Source: an uncultured Ruminococcus sp. (lineage in GTDB: Bacteria > Bacillota > Clostridia > Oscillospirales > Acutalibacteraceae). From it: DNA of 12,946 bases. The notes below the pieces were generated by a model, which saw only the letters and a list, made by a program, of their open reading frames with translations, searched no databases and was not told where the DNA came from. Where the stretch lies: NCBI GenBank assembly GCA_902783815.1, contig CACZSM010000154.1:1-12946 (forward strand), given 5' to 3'. Positions 6,608 to 12,946 of the stretch are shown in pieces. Every line of letters begins with the position of its first letter. Position 1 is the stretch's first letter. The translations under genes were made by a program, and so were the position numbers.

Positions 6608-7580
6608 AATGAATCTTGGTTCATGGAACAGTGTTTTTGCTGTTCCATGTGATCTTGTTGATAAGCATATAAAACTTGCCGGTGCGGCTCAGCTGAAGGT
6701 TCTTTTGTGGTTCCTTCGTCATGCTGGGGAAAATATGACTGTTGAGGATATTGCAAAGGCATTGTCGATGCAGACGGCGGATGTGAGGGACTGTCTTTAC
6801 TACTGGAGCGAAACAGAACTTGTATCTTTATGCGATGGAACGATAACTCCTTCGGAAATGAAAAAATCAGATGATGAAAAAAATGTTAAAAAAGAGGAAG
6901 AATCTGTATCGCCTAAGACGGAGGAGAAAAAAGAAAAAATAAAGCCGAGTCGTCCTGAAAAGCCGGATGTTGCCTACATAGCAAGAAGAATAGAAGAAGA
7001 TGAGGGAATCTCATATCTGATACATTCTGCTGATGAGATATTCGGAAGACTGATAAGCAATAATGATAAGGCGACCTTGCTTATGATACATGAAAGCTAT
7101 GGTCTGCCGATAGAGGTCATTATAATGCTGCTGCAATATGTAGCAGGTATAGGTAAGTGCAATATCTATTACATTGAAAAAACAGCAATAAACTGGATGG
7201 AGGATGGAATAATTACTCTTGAACTTGCTGAGAAAAAAATACAGTCTATGACAAGCGGAATGAATGCAGCAGTCAGAATTCAGAGAGTGTTTGGTCTTGA
7301 CAGCCACAGCCCTACTGAAAAGGAAATTGAATATGCGGAAAAATGGATAAATGTATGGAAGTTTTCCGATGAGATGCTCCGCAAGGCATATGAGGTATGT
7401 ATCAATGCAAAGGGAAAATATATTATCAAATATATAGACTCGGTGCTTGCCAGGTGGTATAATAATGGTATTAAAACACCTGATAAGGTGGATCAGGATC
7501 AGAAAAAGAGTAAACCTAAATCGGAATATGAAGCAGTTTATGATATTTCTGAATTTGAAAGATCCAGTGTTGTGGACTGA
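6597..7580 (+). CDS. DnaD-domain replication protein with two DnaD-like domains
   Basis: This is a DnaD/DnaB2-type primosome protein that should help load the replicative helicase at the origin or at stalled forks. The 327-residue protein has an N-terminal winged-helix region (about 10-80), a charged Lys/Glu-rich linker (88-122), then two copies of the DnaD C-terminal fold. Copy 1 (about 135-212) ends in the motif Y192-x-E-K-x-x-I-N-W200. Copy 2 (about 228-296) ends in Y279-I-D-S-x-L-A-R-W287 followed by NNGIKTP. Tandem copies are seen in DnaB-type initiators. AGAGAGG six bases before the ATG at 6597 fixes the start and lies inside cca; a second ATG at 6609 fits less well. The DnaI-like ATPase gene follows after 12 bases, which supports a joint role in helicase loading. 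Confidence 0.85.
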   Translation: MEYKMNLGSWNSVFAVPCDLVDKHIKLAGAAQLKVLLWFLRHAGENMTVEDIAKALSMQTADVRDCLYYWSETELVSLCDGTITPSEMKKSDDEKNVKKEEESVSPKTEEKKEKIKPSRPEKPDVAYIARRIEEDEGISYLIHSADEIFGRLISNNDKATLLMIHESYGLPIEVIIMLLQYVAGIGKCNIYYIEKTAINWMEDGIITLELAEKKIQSMTSGMNAAVRIQRVFGLDSHSPTEKEIEYAEKWINVWKFSDEMLRKAYEVCINAKGKYIIKYIDSVLARWYNNGIKTPDKVDQDQKKSKPKSEYEAVYDISEFERSSVVD

Positions 7581-7592
7581 GGGGTGATATGA

Positions 7593-8594
7593 ATGGCATA
7601 TAGCAGGGAAGTATATCTGGAAGCCTCACGGGAGTTGGAAACCCGTAAATTGTCCGCCGAAAGAGAACTTGAAAACAGAAGAAAAAGACTGTATCTTGTC
7701 TGTCCGAGGGCTGGTGAGATCGAAAGAGAACTTGTGCATATATCCGTAAAGGCTGCAAAGGCTGTAGTTTCAGGTTCTGATATAAAAAAGGAAATGCTGC
7801 AGCTTAAAAATAAAAGCCTTAGCCTGCAGCAGGAACTTAATGGAATACTTGAAAAAAGAGGTCTTTCACCGGATTACCTTGAACCCCATTATCATTGTCC
7901 TCTGTGCAGAGATACGGGTAATATAGACGGTAAAATGTGCGTATGTATGAAATCTTTGCTCAGACAGACAGCATACAGATATGTCAATTCTGAATCAAAA
8001 CTCGTTCTTACCGATTTTGACAGCTTCGACAGCTCCTGTTATCCGGATATTAAAAAGGAAAATTCAGCAAAGACTATCAGAGAGTATATGATGTCTGTGC
8101 TTTCATTCTGCCGCAAATATGCAAGGGAGTTCTCTCAGGATTCACAAAGCCTTATTTTTCAGGGACCTCCGGGAGTCGGAAAAACATTCCTGTCACTTGC
8201 AATTGCAAAAGAGGTAATAGACGGCGGATACGGAGTAATATATGTTTCTGCTCCGAAGATGCTGAAAAGGCTTGAAAATGAGTATTTCGGCAGAAGCGGA
8301 AATGAAGGCGGAGCAAGTGAAGCTCTTATGAGTGAATGTGATCTGCTGATAATTGATGACCTCGGTTCGGAGTTCGTTACAAAATACAGTGTGGCTGCTG
8401 TTTATAATATCATAAATACTCGTATGCTTGCGGATATGCCGACAATCATAAGTACAAATTATACGGTAACTAAAATGCAGGAAATTTATGGTGAAAGATT
8501 GTTGTCGAGAATAATGGGCGTATTCGACAGAGTGGAATTCTGTGGTAACGATATACGCCAGATAAGAAAAAAAAGAAATAATCAGGGAGGTTGA
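7593..8594 (+). CDS. DnaI/DnaC-like AAA+ helicase loader
   Basis: This is an ATPase of the DnaC/DnaI family, expected to deliver the replicative helicase to single-stranded DNA in the cytoplasm. The 333-residue protein starts with a long charged helical region (1-95), then a cysteine cluster C102-x2-C105 ... C116-x-C118 that probably binds zinc, as in the N-terminal domain of DnaI. The AAA+ domain follows with Walker A GPPGVGKT (191-198), Walker B LLIIDD (251-256), a sensor-1 asparagine in STN (N289) and a likely arginine finger at R306 in the LLSRIM stretch. The ATG at 7593 is preceded by GGGGTGAT; an overlapping ATG at 7589 stops after four codons. A phage-type DnaC or IstB-like origin is possible, but the DnaD neighbour and lack of transposon traces favour the chromosomal loader. 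The gene symbol is left blank because dnaI and dnaC are both used for this family. Confidence 0.88.
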   Translation: MAYSREVYLEASRELETRKLSAERELENRRKRLYLVCPRAGEIERELVHISVKAAKAVVSGSDIKKEMLQLKNKSLSLQQELNGILEKRGLSPDYLEPHYHCPLCRDTGNIDGKMCVCMKSLLRQTAYRYVNSESKLVLTDFDSFDSSCYPDIKKENSAKTIREYMMSVLSFCRKYAREFSQDSQSLIFQGPPGVGKTFLSLAIAKEVIDGGYGVIYVSAPKMLKRLENEYFGRSGNEGGASEALMSECDLLIIDDLGSEFVTKYSVAAVYNIINTRMLADMPTIISTNYTVTKMQEIYGERLLSRIMGVFDRVEFCGNDIRQIRKKRNNQGG

Positions 8595-8598
8595 TTTT

Positions 8599-9447
8599 AT
8601 GGCTGTTGTACTGACTGCTGACAGTACCTGCGATCTTACAGAGGATTTGAAAAAAGAATGTCAGGTGAGTTATACTCCTCTGCATATCGTGCTGGGTGAT
8701 AAGAGCTTTGAGGATGGAGTGAATATCATGCCGCCGGATATTTACAAGAATTTTGAAGCAACAGGTGAACTGCCAAGAACAGCGGCAGTAAGTGCAGGAG
8801 AATATATAGATGTATTCAGCACATTGGTGGAAAAGGGAAATAGTGTTGTGCATATTAATCTTGGTTCTGCGATATCATCATCGTATCAGAATGCCTGTAT
8901 TGCTGCCGAAGAGGTCGGGAATGTATTTGTTGTGGATTCCTGCAATCTTTCCACAGGTTCAGGTCATCTTGTGATAGAGGCTGCAAAAATGGTAAAGGAG
9001 GGTCTTGAGGCAAAGGAAATTGCTGAAAGACTCAGAAAAATGACAAAAAAGGTTCATTCAAGTTTTGTTATTGATAAGCTGGATTATCTGCGCGCAGGCG
9101 GAAGATGCTCAACTCTTGCAATGCTTGGTGCAAATCTGCTGAAAATAAAGCCGTCCATTCTCGTTAATAATAATGACGGATCAATGACACTGGGAAAAAA
9201 GTACAGGGGCAGACTTGAAAATGTGCTGATACAGTATGTCGATGAGCAGCTTGCAGCATATGACAATATACGCAGTGATAAGATATTTATTACCCATGCC
9301 GGCATAGGTGATAATTATGTAAATTTAGTGTATGATCATGTAAAATCTAAGAATTTCTTTGAGAATATCTATATCACGACTGCAAGCTGTACGATTTCTT
9401 CACACTGCGGTCCTGGTACACTTGGTATTCTGTTTATGACTGAATAA
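8599..9447 (+). CDS. DegV-family fatty-acid-binding protein
   Basis: DegV proteins bind a fatty acid in a buried pocket; FakB members present it to the kinase FakA for acyl-phosphate formation and phospholipid synthesis. The 282-residue length is normal. Family landmarks are TADSTCDL (6-13), RTAAVSAGEY (60-69), the GSAISSSYQ loop (89-97), VDSCNLSTGSG (112-122), LDYLRAGGR (161-169), the KIKP stretch near 182-185 and HCGPGTLG (269-276). GGGAGG at 8585-8590 lies within the last codons of the ATPase gene, four bases separate the two genes, and rnr follows after 17 bases. No FakA-like kinase is in the window, so a role in lipid supply rests on family knowledge only. Confidence 0.9.
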   Translation: MAVVLTADSTCDLTEDLKKECQVSYTPLHIVLGDKSFEDGVNIMPPDIYKNFEATGELPRTAAVSAGEYIDVFSTLVEKGNSVVHINLGSAISSSYQNACIAAEEVGNVFVVDSCNLSTGSGHLVIEAAKMVKEGLEAKEIAERLRKMTKKVHSSFVIDKLDYLRAGGRCSTLAMLGANLLKIKPSILVNNNDGSMTLGKKYRGRLENVLIQYVDEQLAAYDNIRSDKIFITHAGIGDNYVNLVYDHVKSKNFFENIYITTASCTISSHCGPGTLGILFMTE

Positions 9448-9452
9448 AGAAC

Positions 9453-9458
9453 TGGAGG
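9453..9458 (+). promoter_or_regulatory. Ribosome binding site that fixes a TTG start for rnr
   Basis: TGGAGG lies six bases before the TTG at 9465. The first in-frame ATG is at 9486, 27 bases from this site and too far, so translation should begin at TTG. Confidence 0.8.
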
Positions 9459-9464
9459 TAAAAA

Positions 9465-11585
9465 TTGGATATAGAAGTAAATAATATGATCCTGTCTGCT
9501 CTTGAAAGGCAAAGTGAACCAATAGACAGAAGGGATCTTCAGATTGAAAGTGATGTGCTTGAAACAGAGGAATTCAATAATGCGCTTTCATATCTGGAAA
9601 GAAAAGGCAGGATAATAATTAACCGGAAAAAAGTTGGTCTGCCATCGGTCATGGGCTGTACGGCAGCTAAAATACTGAGGGTGTCAAGAGGATTTGCGTT
9701 TGCTCAGCCGCTGGAGTCTGAACTACCTGATATTTTTATTACTGCATCATCGCTTAAGGGCGCCCTTCCGGGTGATCTTGTAATGCTTAAAAATATTACT
9801 GTGGGTGGAAAGGGCTTTTCAGGTGAGGTAGCAAAAATACTTGAACCTGGTTCAAGAGTAATATCAGGTACTATTGAAAAACCTAAAAGCAAATTCGGAA
9901 GATCCTATATTATTCCGGATGCGGATTTTAATTATCATCTTCGTATTGTGCAGGGCGGAGAGCTTAAAAGTAAGATAGGCGATAAGGTCAAAGCTGCCGT
10001 TTATTATGAACCAAAGGAAAAGAGATTCTATGCAAGAGTCATAAAGGTATATGGAAAGGGTAATTCTGCAAAGATATGCGCGGATGCTATTATTGATTCC
10101 TATGGAATACCTGTAAAATTTCCTGTTCCGGTAAAGCATGAGGCGGCGATCGCTGCCGGACAGCCGATAACAGAAGTAGAAATGTCAAAAAGACTTGATC
10201 TTACCGCTGAACCGATATTTACTATAGACGGCGCTGATGCAAAGGATCTTGATGATGCAATTTCTGTAAAGAAGCTCGATGACGGCGGCTGGGAGCTTGG
10301 AGTGCATATTGCAGATGTGTCCCACTATGTAACAAAGGGAAGTAAGCTCGATGAAGAAGCTCGTCAGAGAGGAACATCGGTTTATTTCGCCGACAGGGTA
10401 ATACCTATGCTGCCGGTGGAACTTTCCAATGGCTGCTGCTCTCTTAATGAGGGTACAAAAAAACTGACTTTTTCAGCTATTATGAAGTTGGACAGGAAAG
10501 CTGACCTCGTCGATTACCGTTTTGAAAAGAGCTTTATTATCTCAAAGGTCAGAGGGGTTTACAGCGAGGTAAACCGTATTTTTGACGGAAGTGCTGACGA
10601 AGTAATAATGAATAAATATGCGCCTGTAATGGAGTGCCTTGAATCTGCAAGAGAACTTGCAGATATATTGAAGGAAAAGGCAAAAAAGAGGGGCGGACTG
10701 GATATTGAATCCTCTGAGCTTCGTTTCGTACTGGATGAAAATGGTGTATGCGTTGATGTAAGCGAAAGAGAACGGGGAGAAGCTGAAGAACTCATCGAGC
10801 AGTTTATGATAACTGCCAATAGCGCGGCTGCATTGTATGCAAAAAGTGCAGGCATACCATTCGTATATCGTGTGCATGAGTCACCTGATCCGGAAAAACT
10901 AAGCTCTCTTGCTGAGCTTGCCGCTGCCTGCGGATTCCAGACTCGCAGGATAAAAGAGGGCGTGCATCAGACGGATCTCGCTGCTCTTATAGAAAAAGCA
11001 AAGGATACAAAGTACTCTGCGCTGATATCAACTCAGGTGCTGAGATCAATGGCTAAGGCAAGGTATGATCCCAGACCTTTGGGACATTTCGGATTGTCAC
11101 TTGCGGATTACTGTCATTTTACCTCACCGATAAGAAGATATCCTGATACTTCTATTCACAGAATACTGACAGACCTTGTCAGAGGTGAGTCTTTAGACAT
11201 TATTAAAAGGCGCTATCATGAATTTGCAGCGGAATCTTCAAAGCTGTCCTCAGATTGTGAGATAAGGGCTGTAAAGGCTGAGAGAGATGCTGAAAAATGC
11301 TATGCAGCGGAATATATGACAGCCCATATCGGAGAAGTATATGAAGGAGTAGTTTCCGGAGTTACGGTAAAGGGAATATTTGTCATGCTGCAAAATGGCA
11401 TTGAGGGATTTATCGACCTGTTGTGTATTGACGGAACTGAATTTGCATTTGATGGCAAAACAAGCACTATTGATCTGCGAAGCGGAAAGTCCTATTCAAT
11501 AGGAGATGCAGTACGCATTGAGGTCGCACAGGCAGTTGTTTCAACTGGTACGATAGATTTTATTTTTGCAAAAACAGATTTATGA
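9465..11585 (+). CDS. rnr: Ribonuclease R
   Basis: RNase R is a processive 3'-to-5' exoribonuclease that degrades structured RNA and takes part in rRNA quality control and trans-translation. The 706-residue protein is near the usual length. In order: an N-terminal winged-helix region (about 1-58), OB-fold cold-shock domains (about 65-235, including a GFAFAQP stretch), the RNB catalytic domain from about 245, and a C-terminal S1 domain (about 620-705). The magnesium-binding aspartates are intact as D255, D261, D263 and D264, and the family signature HFTSPIRRYPD lies near 550-565. It has little of the basic C-terminal tail seen in E. coli RNase R. It starts with TTG. In many Firmicutes rnr follows secG directly and precedes smpB; here four genes intervene and smpB is absent, since the convergent ribU comes next. 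Confidence 0.95.
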   Translation: MDIEVNNMILSALERQSEPIDRRDLQIESDVLETEEFNNALSYLERKGRIIINRKKVGLPSVMGCTAAKILRVSRGFAFAQPLESELPDIFITASSLKGALPGDLVMLKNITVGGKGFSGEVAKILEPGSRVISGTIEKPKSKFGRSYIIPDADFNYHLRIVQGGELKSKIGDKVKAAVYYEPKEKRFYARVIKVYGKGNSAKICADAIIDSYGIPVKFPVPVKHEAAIAAGQPITEVEMSKRLDLTAEPIFTIDGADAKDLDDAISVKKLDDGGWELGVHIADVSHYVTKGSKLDEEARQRGTSVYFADRVIPMLPVELSNGCCSLNEGTKKLTFSAIMKLDRKADLVDYRFEKSFIISKVRGVYSEVNRIFDGSADEVIMNKYAPVMECLESARELADILKEKAKKRGGLDIESSELRFVLDENGVCVDVSERERGEAEELIEQFMITANSAAALYAKSAGIPFVYRVHESPDPEKLSSLAELAAACGFQTRRIKEGVHQTDLAALIEKAKDTKYSALISTQVLRSMAKARYDPRPLGHFGLSLADYCHFTSPIRRYPDTSIHRILTDLVRGESLDIIKRRYHEFAAESSKLSSDCEIRAVKAERDAEKCYAAEYMTAHIGEVYEGVVSGVTVKGIFVMLQNGIEGFIDLLCIDGTEFAFDGKTSTIDLRSGKSYSIGDAVRIEVAQAVVSTGTIDFIFAKTDL

Positions 11586-11589
11586 TATC

Positions 11590-11625
11590 AAGAAAGGCTG
11601 TGAGGTACGATATCCTCACAGCCTT
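11590..11625. terminator. Intrinsic terminator between rnr and ribU
   Basis: A perfect 12-bp stem (11594-11605 with 11614-11625) has an eight-base loop. On the minus strand it lies five bases after the ribU stop and ends in TTTCTT, a usable terminator. On the plus strand it is followed by AAAATC, so it should end rnr transcription less well, though it would still protect the 3' end of the message. Confidence 0.8.
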
Positions 11626-11629
11626 AAAA

Positions 11630-12292
11630 TCATTCAGCTTCTTTTTTGGTTTTTTCAGGCTTTTTATTCAATGACTGATTTAGCTTTACAAATACATTTG
11701 ACAGAGGCTTGTAAACCAGCATTGCTATAATTGAAACGAGTATGCCTTTTACAAGAGTAAATGGCACATTGAATATAAGCAGGCATTTCATCAGATCATC
11801 CGCAGCCGGAAGAATAGCCTTGTAAAGACCTATGATAATAGACATATCCCCGTGCGCCCACAACTGAGCATATGCGGGATATACAACGAAAAAGTTTGAT
11901 GGTATGCTTACAACAGCCATAACAGCAGCACCAACAAAGCAGGCGATCAAGGCTCCTTTTTTTGTCATGTTGTGCTTATAGATCATCCCGGCAGTGAATA
12001 CGAATACAGCGCCGAGCAGGAAGTTTGAAAATTCTCCTACACCTACAGAGCTTCCGAAAGGAAGGTGTATAAGGTTTTTGAGAAGGCATATCAGCACACC
12101 CCACATCGGACCCATTACGAAAGCACCGATAAGCTCCGGAAGATCAGAAAAGTCGAACTTAAGAAACGACGGTACAAGCATAGGAACAGGTACCTCAACA
12201 TACTGTAAAACCACAGCAACAGCTGTAAGCATAGCAGTTATAGTGAGCTTTGTGACCCTTGACTTATCCCTTGAACCAACATTGTTTGTCAT
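11630..12292 (-). CDS. ribU: Riboflavin ECF transporter substrate-binding subunit
   Basis: RibU is the membrane-embedded S component that binds riboflavin and works with the shared EcfA/A'/T energy-coupling module, which is not encoded here. The 220-residue protein has about six membrane helices. The conserved stretch around FDFSDLPELIG (46-56) followed by the GPMWG turn is typical of ECF S components of this group. A basic tail rich in Lys and Glu closes the protein. Assignment as RibU rather than another S component rests mainly on the FMN riboswitch in its leader. The ATG at 12292 has a perfect GGAGG seven bases upstream (12300-12304). It is a single-gene unit convergent with rnr. Confidence 0.92.
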   Translation of the reverse strand: MTNNVGSRDKSRVTKLTITAMLTAVAVVLQYVEVPVPMLVPSFLKFDFSDLPELIGAFVMGPMWGVLICLLKNLIHLPFGSSVGVGEFSNFLLGAVFVFTAGMIYKHNMTKKGALIACFVGAAVMAVVSIPSNFFVVYPAYAQLWAHGDMSIIIGLYKAILPAADDLMKCLLIFNVPFTLVKGILVSIIAMLVYKPLSNVFVKLNQSLNKKPEKTKKEAE

Positions 12293-12495
12293 ATGATGAC
12301 CTCCTTGAATATTATGGGAAGCAATGAATAGATCATGTACAATAATATCGCATCAAGAACTGCTTTTTTCCACACAAAGGCAGCTTGCTGCCGCAGAAAA
12401 TTTCCTGTAGTGCGGTGTCATACAGGAGTTTTAAAGCGAATTTTGCACTGAGCCATAAGACATGAACAATTCACTGATTCCTTAATGCTGTCATC
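12293..12495 (-). other. Long post-terminator leader of ribU with two hairpins
   Basis: About 200 bases lie between the riboswitch terminator and the ribU start. On the minus strand, TCCTGTA and TACAGGA (12421-12427 with 12403-12409) form a 7-bp stem with an 11-base loop. GGCAG and CTGCC (12379-12392) form a second compact hairpin. Neither has a T-run or overlaps the ribosome binding site at 12300-12304. Short reading frames here lack ribosome binding sites. The role is unknown. Confidence 0.4.
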
Positions 12496-12523
12496 AAAAA
12501 AACCCCGTGGAAAAACCACAGGG
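12496..12523 (-). terminator. Riboswitch-controlled intrinsic terminator
   Basis: On the minus strand, CCCTGTGG (12516-12523) pairs with CCACGGGG (12503-12510) around a five-T loop, with one G-U pair, and is followed by seven T (12496-12502). It lies about 25 bases downstream of the FMN aptamer, where an expression platform is expected. It should stop transcription when FMN is bound. Confidence 0.88.
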
Positions 12524-12548
12524 CGGCAATGCAGATAATGAGCATTGA

Positions 12549-12657
12549 CATCTTCTTTCATCCGGACTATACCGTCGGCATCGGGATCAAACCGATTCAG
12601 CGCAAGCGCTCGTGGGCTATACCACCGGTGGGGAATCACACCCCGCCCTGAAGACAG
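12549..12657 (-). ncRNA. FMN riboswitch (RFN element)
   Basis: On the minus strand the conserved FMN aptamer core is clear: the closing stem GTCTTC (12650-12655) with GAAGAT (12550-12555); then AGGGCGGGGTG, TTCCCCACCGG, TATAGCCCACGAGC, GATCCCGATGCCGACGG and ATAGTCCGGATG in the usual order. It senses flavin mononucleotide, the product of riboflavin kinase. Its place upstream of a terminator and ribU indicates feedback repression of riboflavin uptake. Confidence 0.97.
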
Positions 12658-12674
12658 CAAATTTTTACTTAACA

Positions 12675-12703
12675 ATGGTATCACAACTATATCTATTTGT
12701 CAA
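12675..12703 (-). promoter_or_regulatory. Promoter of the riboswitch-ribU transcript
   Basis: On the minus strand a perfect -35 box TTGACA (12698-12703) is followed after 17 bases by TACCAT (12675-12680), four of six to the -10 consensus. The start near 12668 lies just upstream of the aptamer's closing stem, as expected. Confidence 0.68.
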
Positions 12704-12900
12704 CATTTTTTATGACCATATTTTCAGTAAGATAATTTTTTATTATTATTGAATTTTCCGTGATTGAAATAAGCAAACGCACAATAATACAAAAAGGGAG
12801 AATAATATATACAATAAGTAGAGTAAAGAGGTCATAAAAGTACAAAATCGGGGAAAAATTAATACAATTTGTAGAAAACGAAAAAATTTGAAAAAAAGTG
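12704..12900. other. AT-rich divergent intergenic region, no gene seen
   Basis: No open frame with a ribosome binding site and no known RNA gene was recognised. A weak plus-strand promoter-like pair is present (TTGAAA 12764-12769, TACAAA 12788-12793, 18-base spacer). The end of the stretch, about 12879-12898, holds A- and T-tracts directly upstream of the strong promoter at 12901 and could act as an UP element. Confidence 0.5.
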
Positions 12901-12929
12901 TTGACAAAAGTAACAGGATGTGATATTAT
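12901..12929 (+). promoter_or_regulatory. Strong plus-strand promoter, probably for a stable RNA operon
   Basis: A perfect TTGACA (12901-12906), a 17-base spacer and TATTAT (12924-12929) lie directly after a run of A-tracts. Transcription would begin near 12936, so only about ten transcribed bases fall in the window. A consensus promoter with an A-tract upstream element is typical of rRNA or tRNA operons in Firmicutes, but the downstream gene is not visible. Confidence 0.8.
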
Positions 12930-12946
12930 AACAAAGCTGTCGCACG

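Noticed and set aside
12354..12422. Possible 22-codon reading frame in the ribU leader (minus strand, start near 12422)
   Set aside because: No ribosome binding site precedes the ATG, and the frame overlaps both leader hairpins.
12418..12684. Minus-strand open frame of 88 residues
   Set aside because: It coincides with the FMN aptamer, terminator and leader, and its translation resembles no protein I know; it is a reading of structured RNA.
12853..12864. Small palindrome TACAATTTGTA as a repressor operator
   Set aside because: Arms of five AT-rich bases are expected by chance in this AT-rich stretch, and its distance from the promoter at 12901 gives no support.

Overview
The window looks like a chromosomal core segment from a Gram-positive, Clostridia-type bacterium, probably a relative of Ruminococcus or the wider Oscillospiraceae. 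That placement is inferred from the gene set and was not searched. The evidence is strong GGAGG-type ribosome binding sites, a DnaD-like plus DnaI-like helicase-loading pair, an ECF-type riboflavin transporter under an FMN riboswitch, a class II CCA enzyme with an HD domain, and near-consensus TTGACA/TATAAT promoters. No mobile element, CRISPR array, tRNA or rRNA gene lies inside the window.

Layout. Bases 1-255 hold a small palindrome, a good promoter and a structured leader. Next are two plus-strand membrane protein genes: a DUF1624/HGSNAT-like acyltransferase-family protein (256-1053) and an unrecognised three-segment membrane protein (1068-1823). A strong bidirectional terminator separates them from a minus-strand D-Ala-D-Ala carboxypeptidase (1909-3246). 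Divergent from that is an EamA/DMT transporter (3539-4450).

A plus-strand run starting at a promoter near 4499-4527 then carries secG (4566-5168), cca (5243-6607), a DnaD-domain gene (6597-7580), a DnaI/DnaC-like ATPase gene (7593-8594), a DegV-family gene (8599-9447) and rnr (9465-11585). From cca on, the gaps are -11, 12, 4 and 17 bases, so this is almost certainly one operon. A terminator-like hairpin between secG and cca may set their ratio. Convergent with rnr is ribU (11630-12292, minus strand). Its long leader contains an FMN riboswitch, an intrinsic terminator and a credible antiterminator pairing. The last 240 bases are intergenic and end in a very strong plus-strand promoter of the kind seen before stable RNA operons.

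The secG-to-rnr operon joins protein export (SecG), tRNA 3' end maturation (CCA enzyme), replication initiation or restart (DnaD/DnaI-like pair), fatty-acid binding (DegV) and RNA decay (RNase R). The ribU unit is a self-contained vitamin-uptake circuit: high FMN should end transcription before the transporter gene.

Most unusual observations: SecG carries a roughly 95-residue outward-facing tail built from an eight-residue Ser/Thr/Glu/Ala repeat; an aptamer strand of the FMN riboswitch is an exact 8-base complement of a segment overlapping its terminator; and an uncharacterised membrane gene is tightly coupled to the DUF1624 gene. I see no clear sign of a wholly new multi-gene system.
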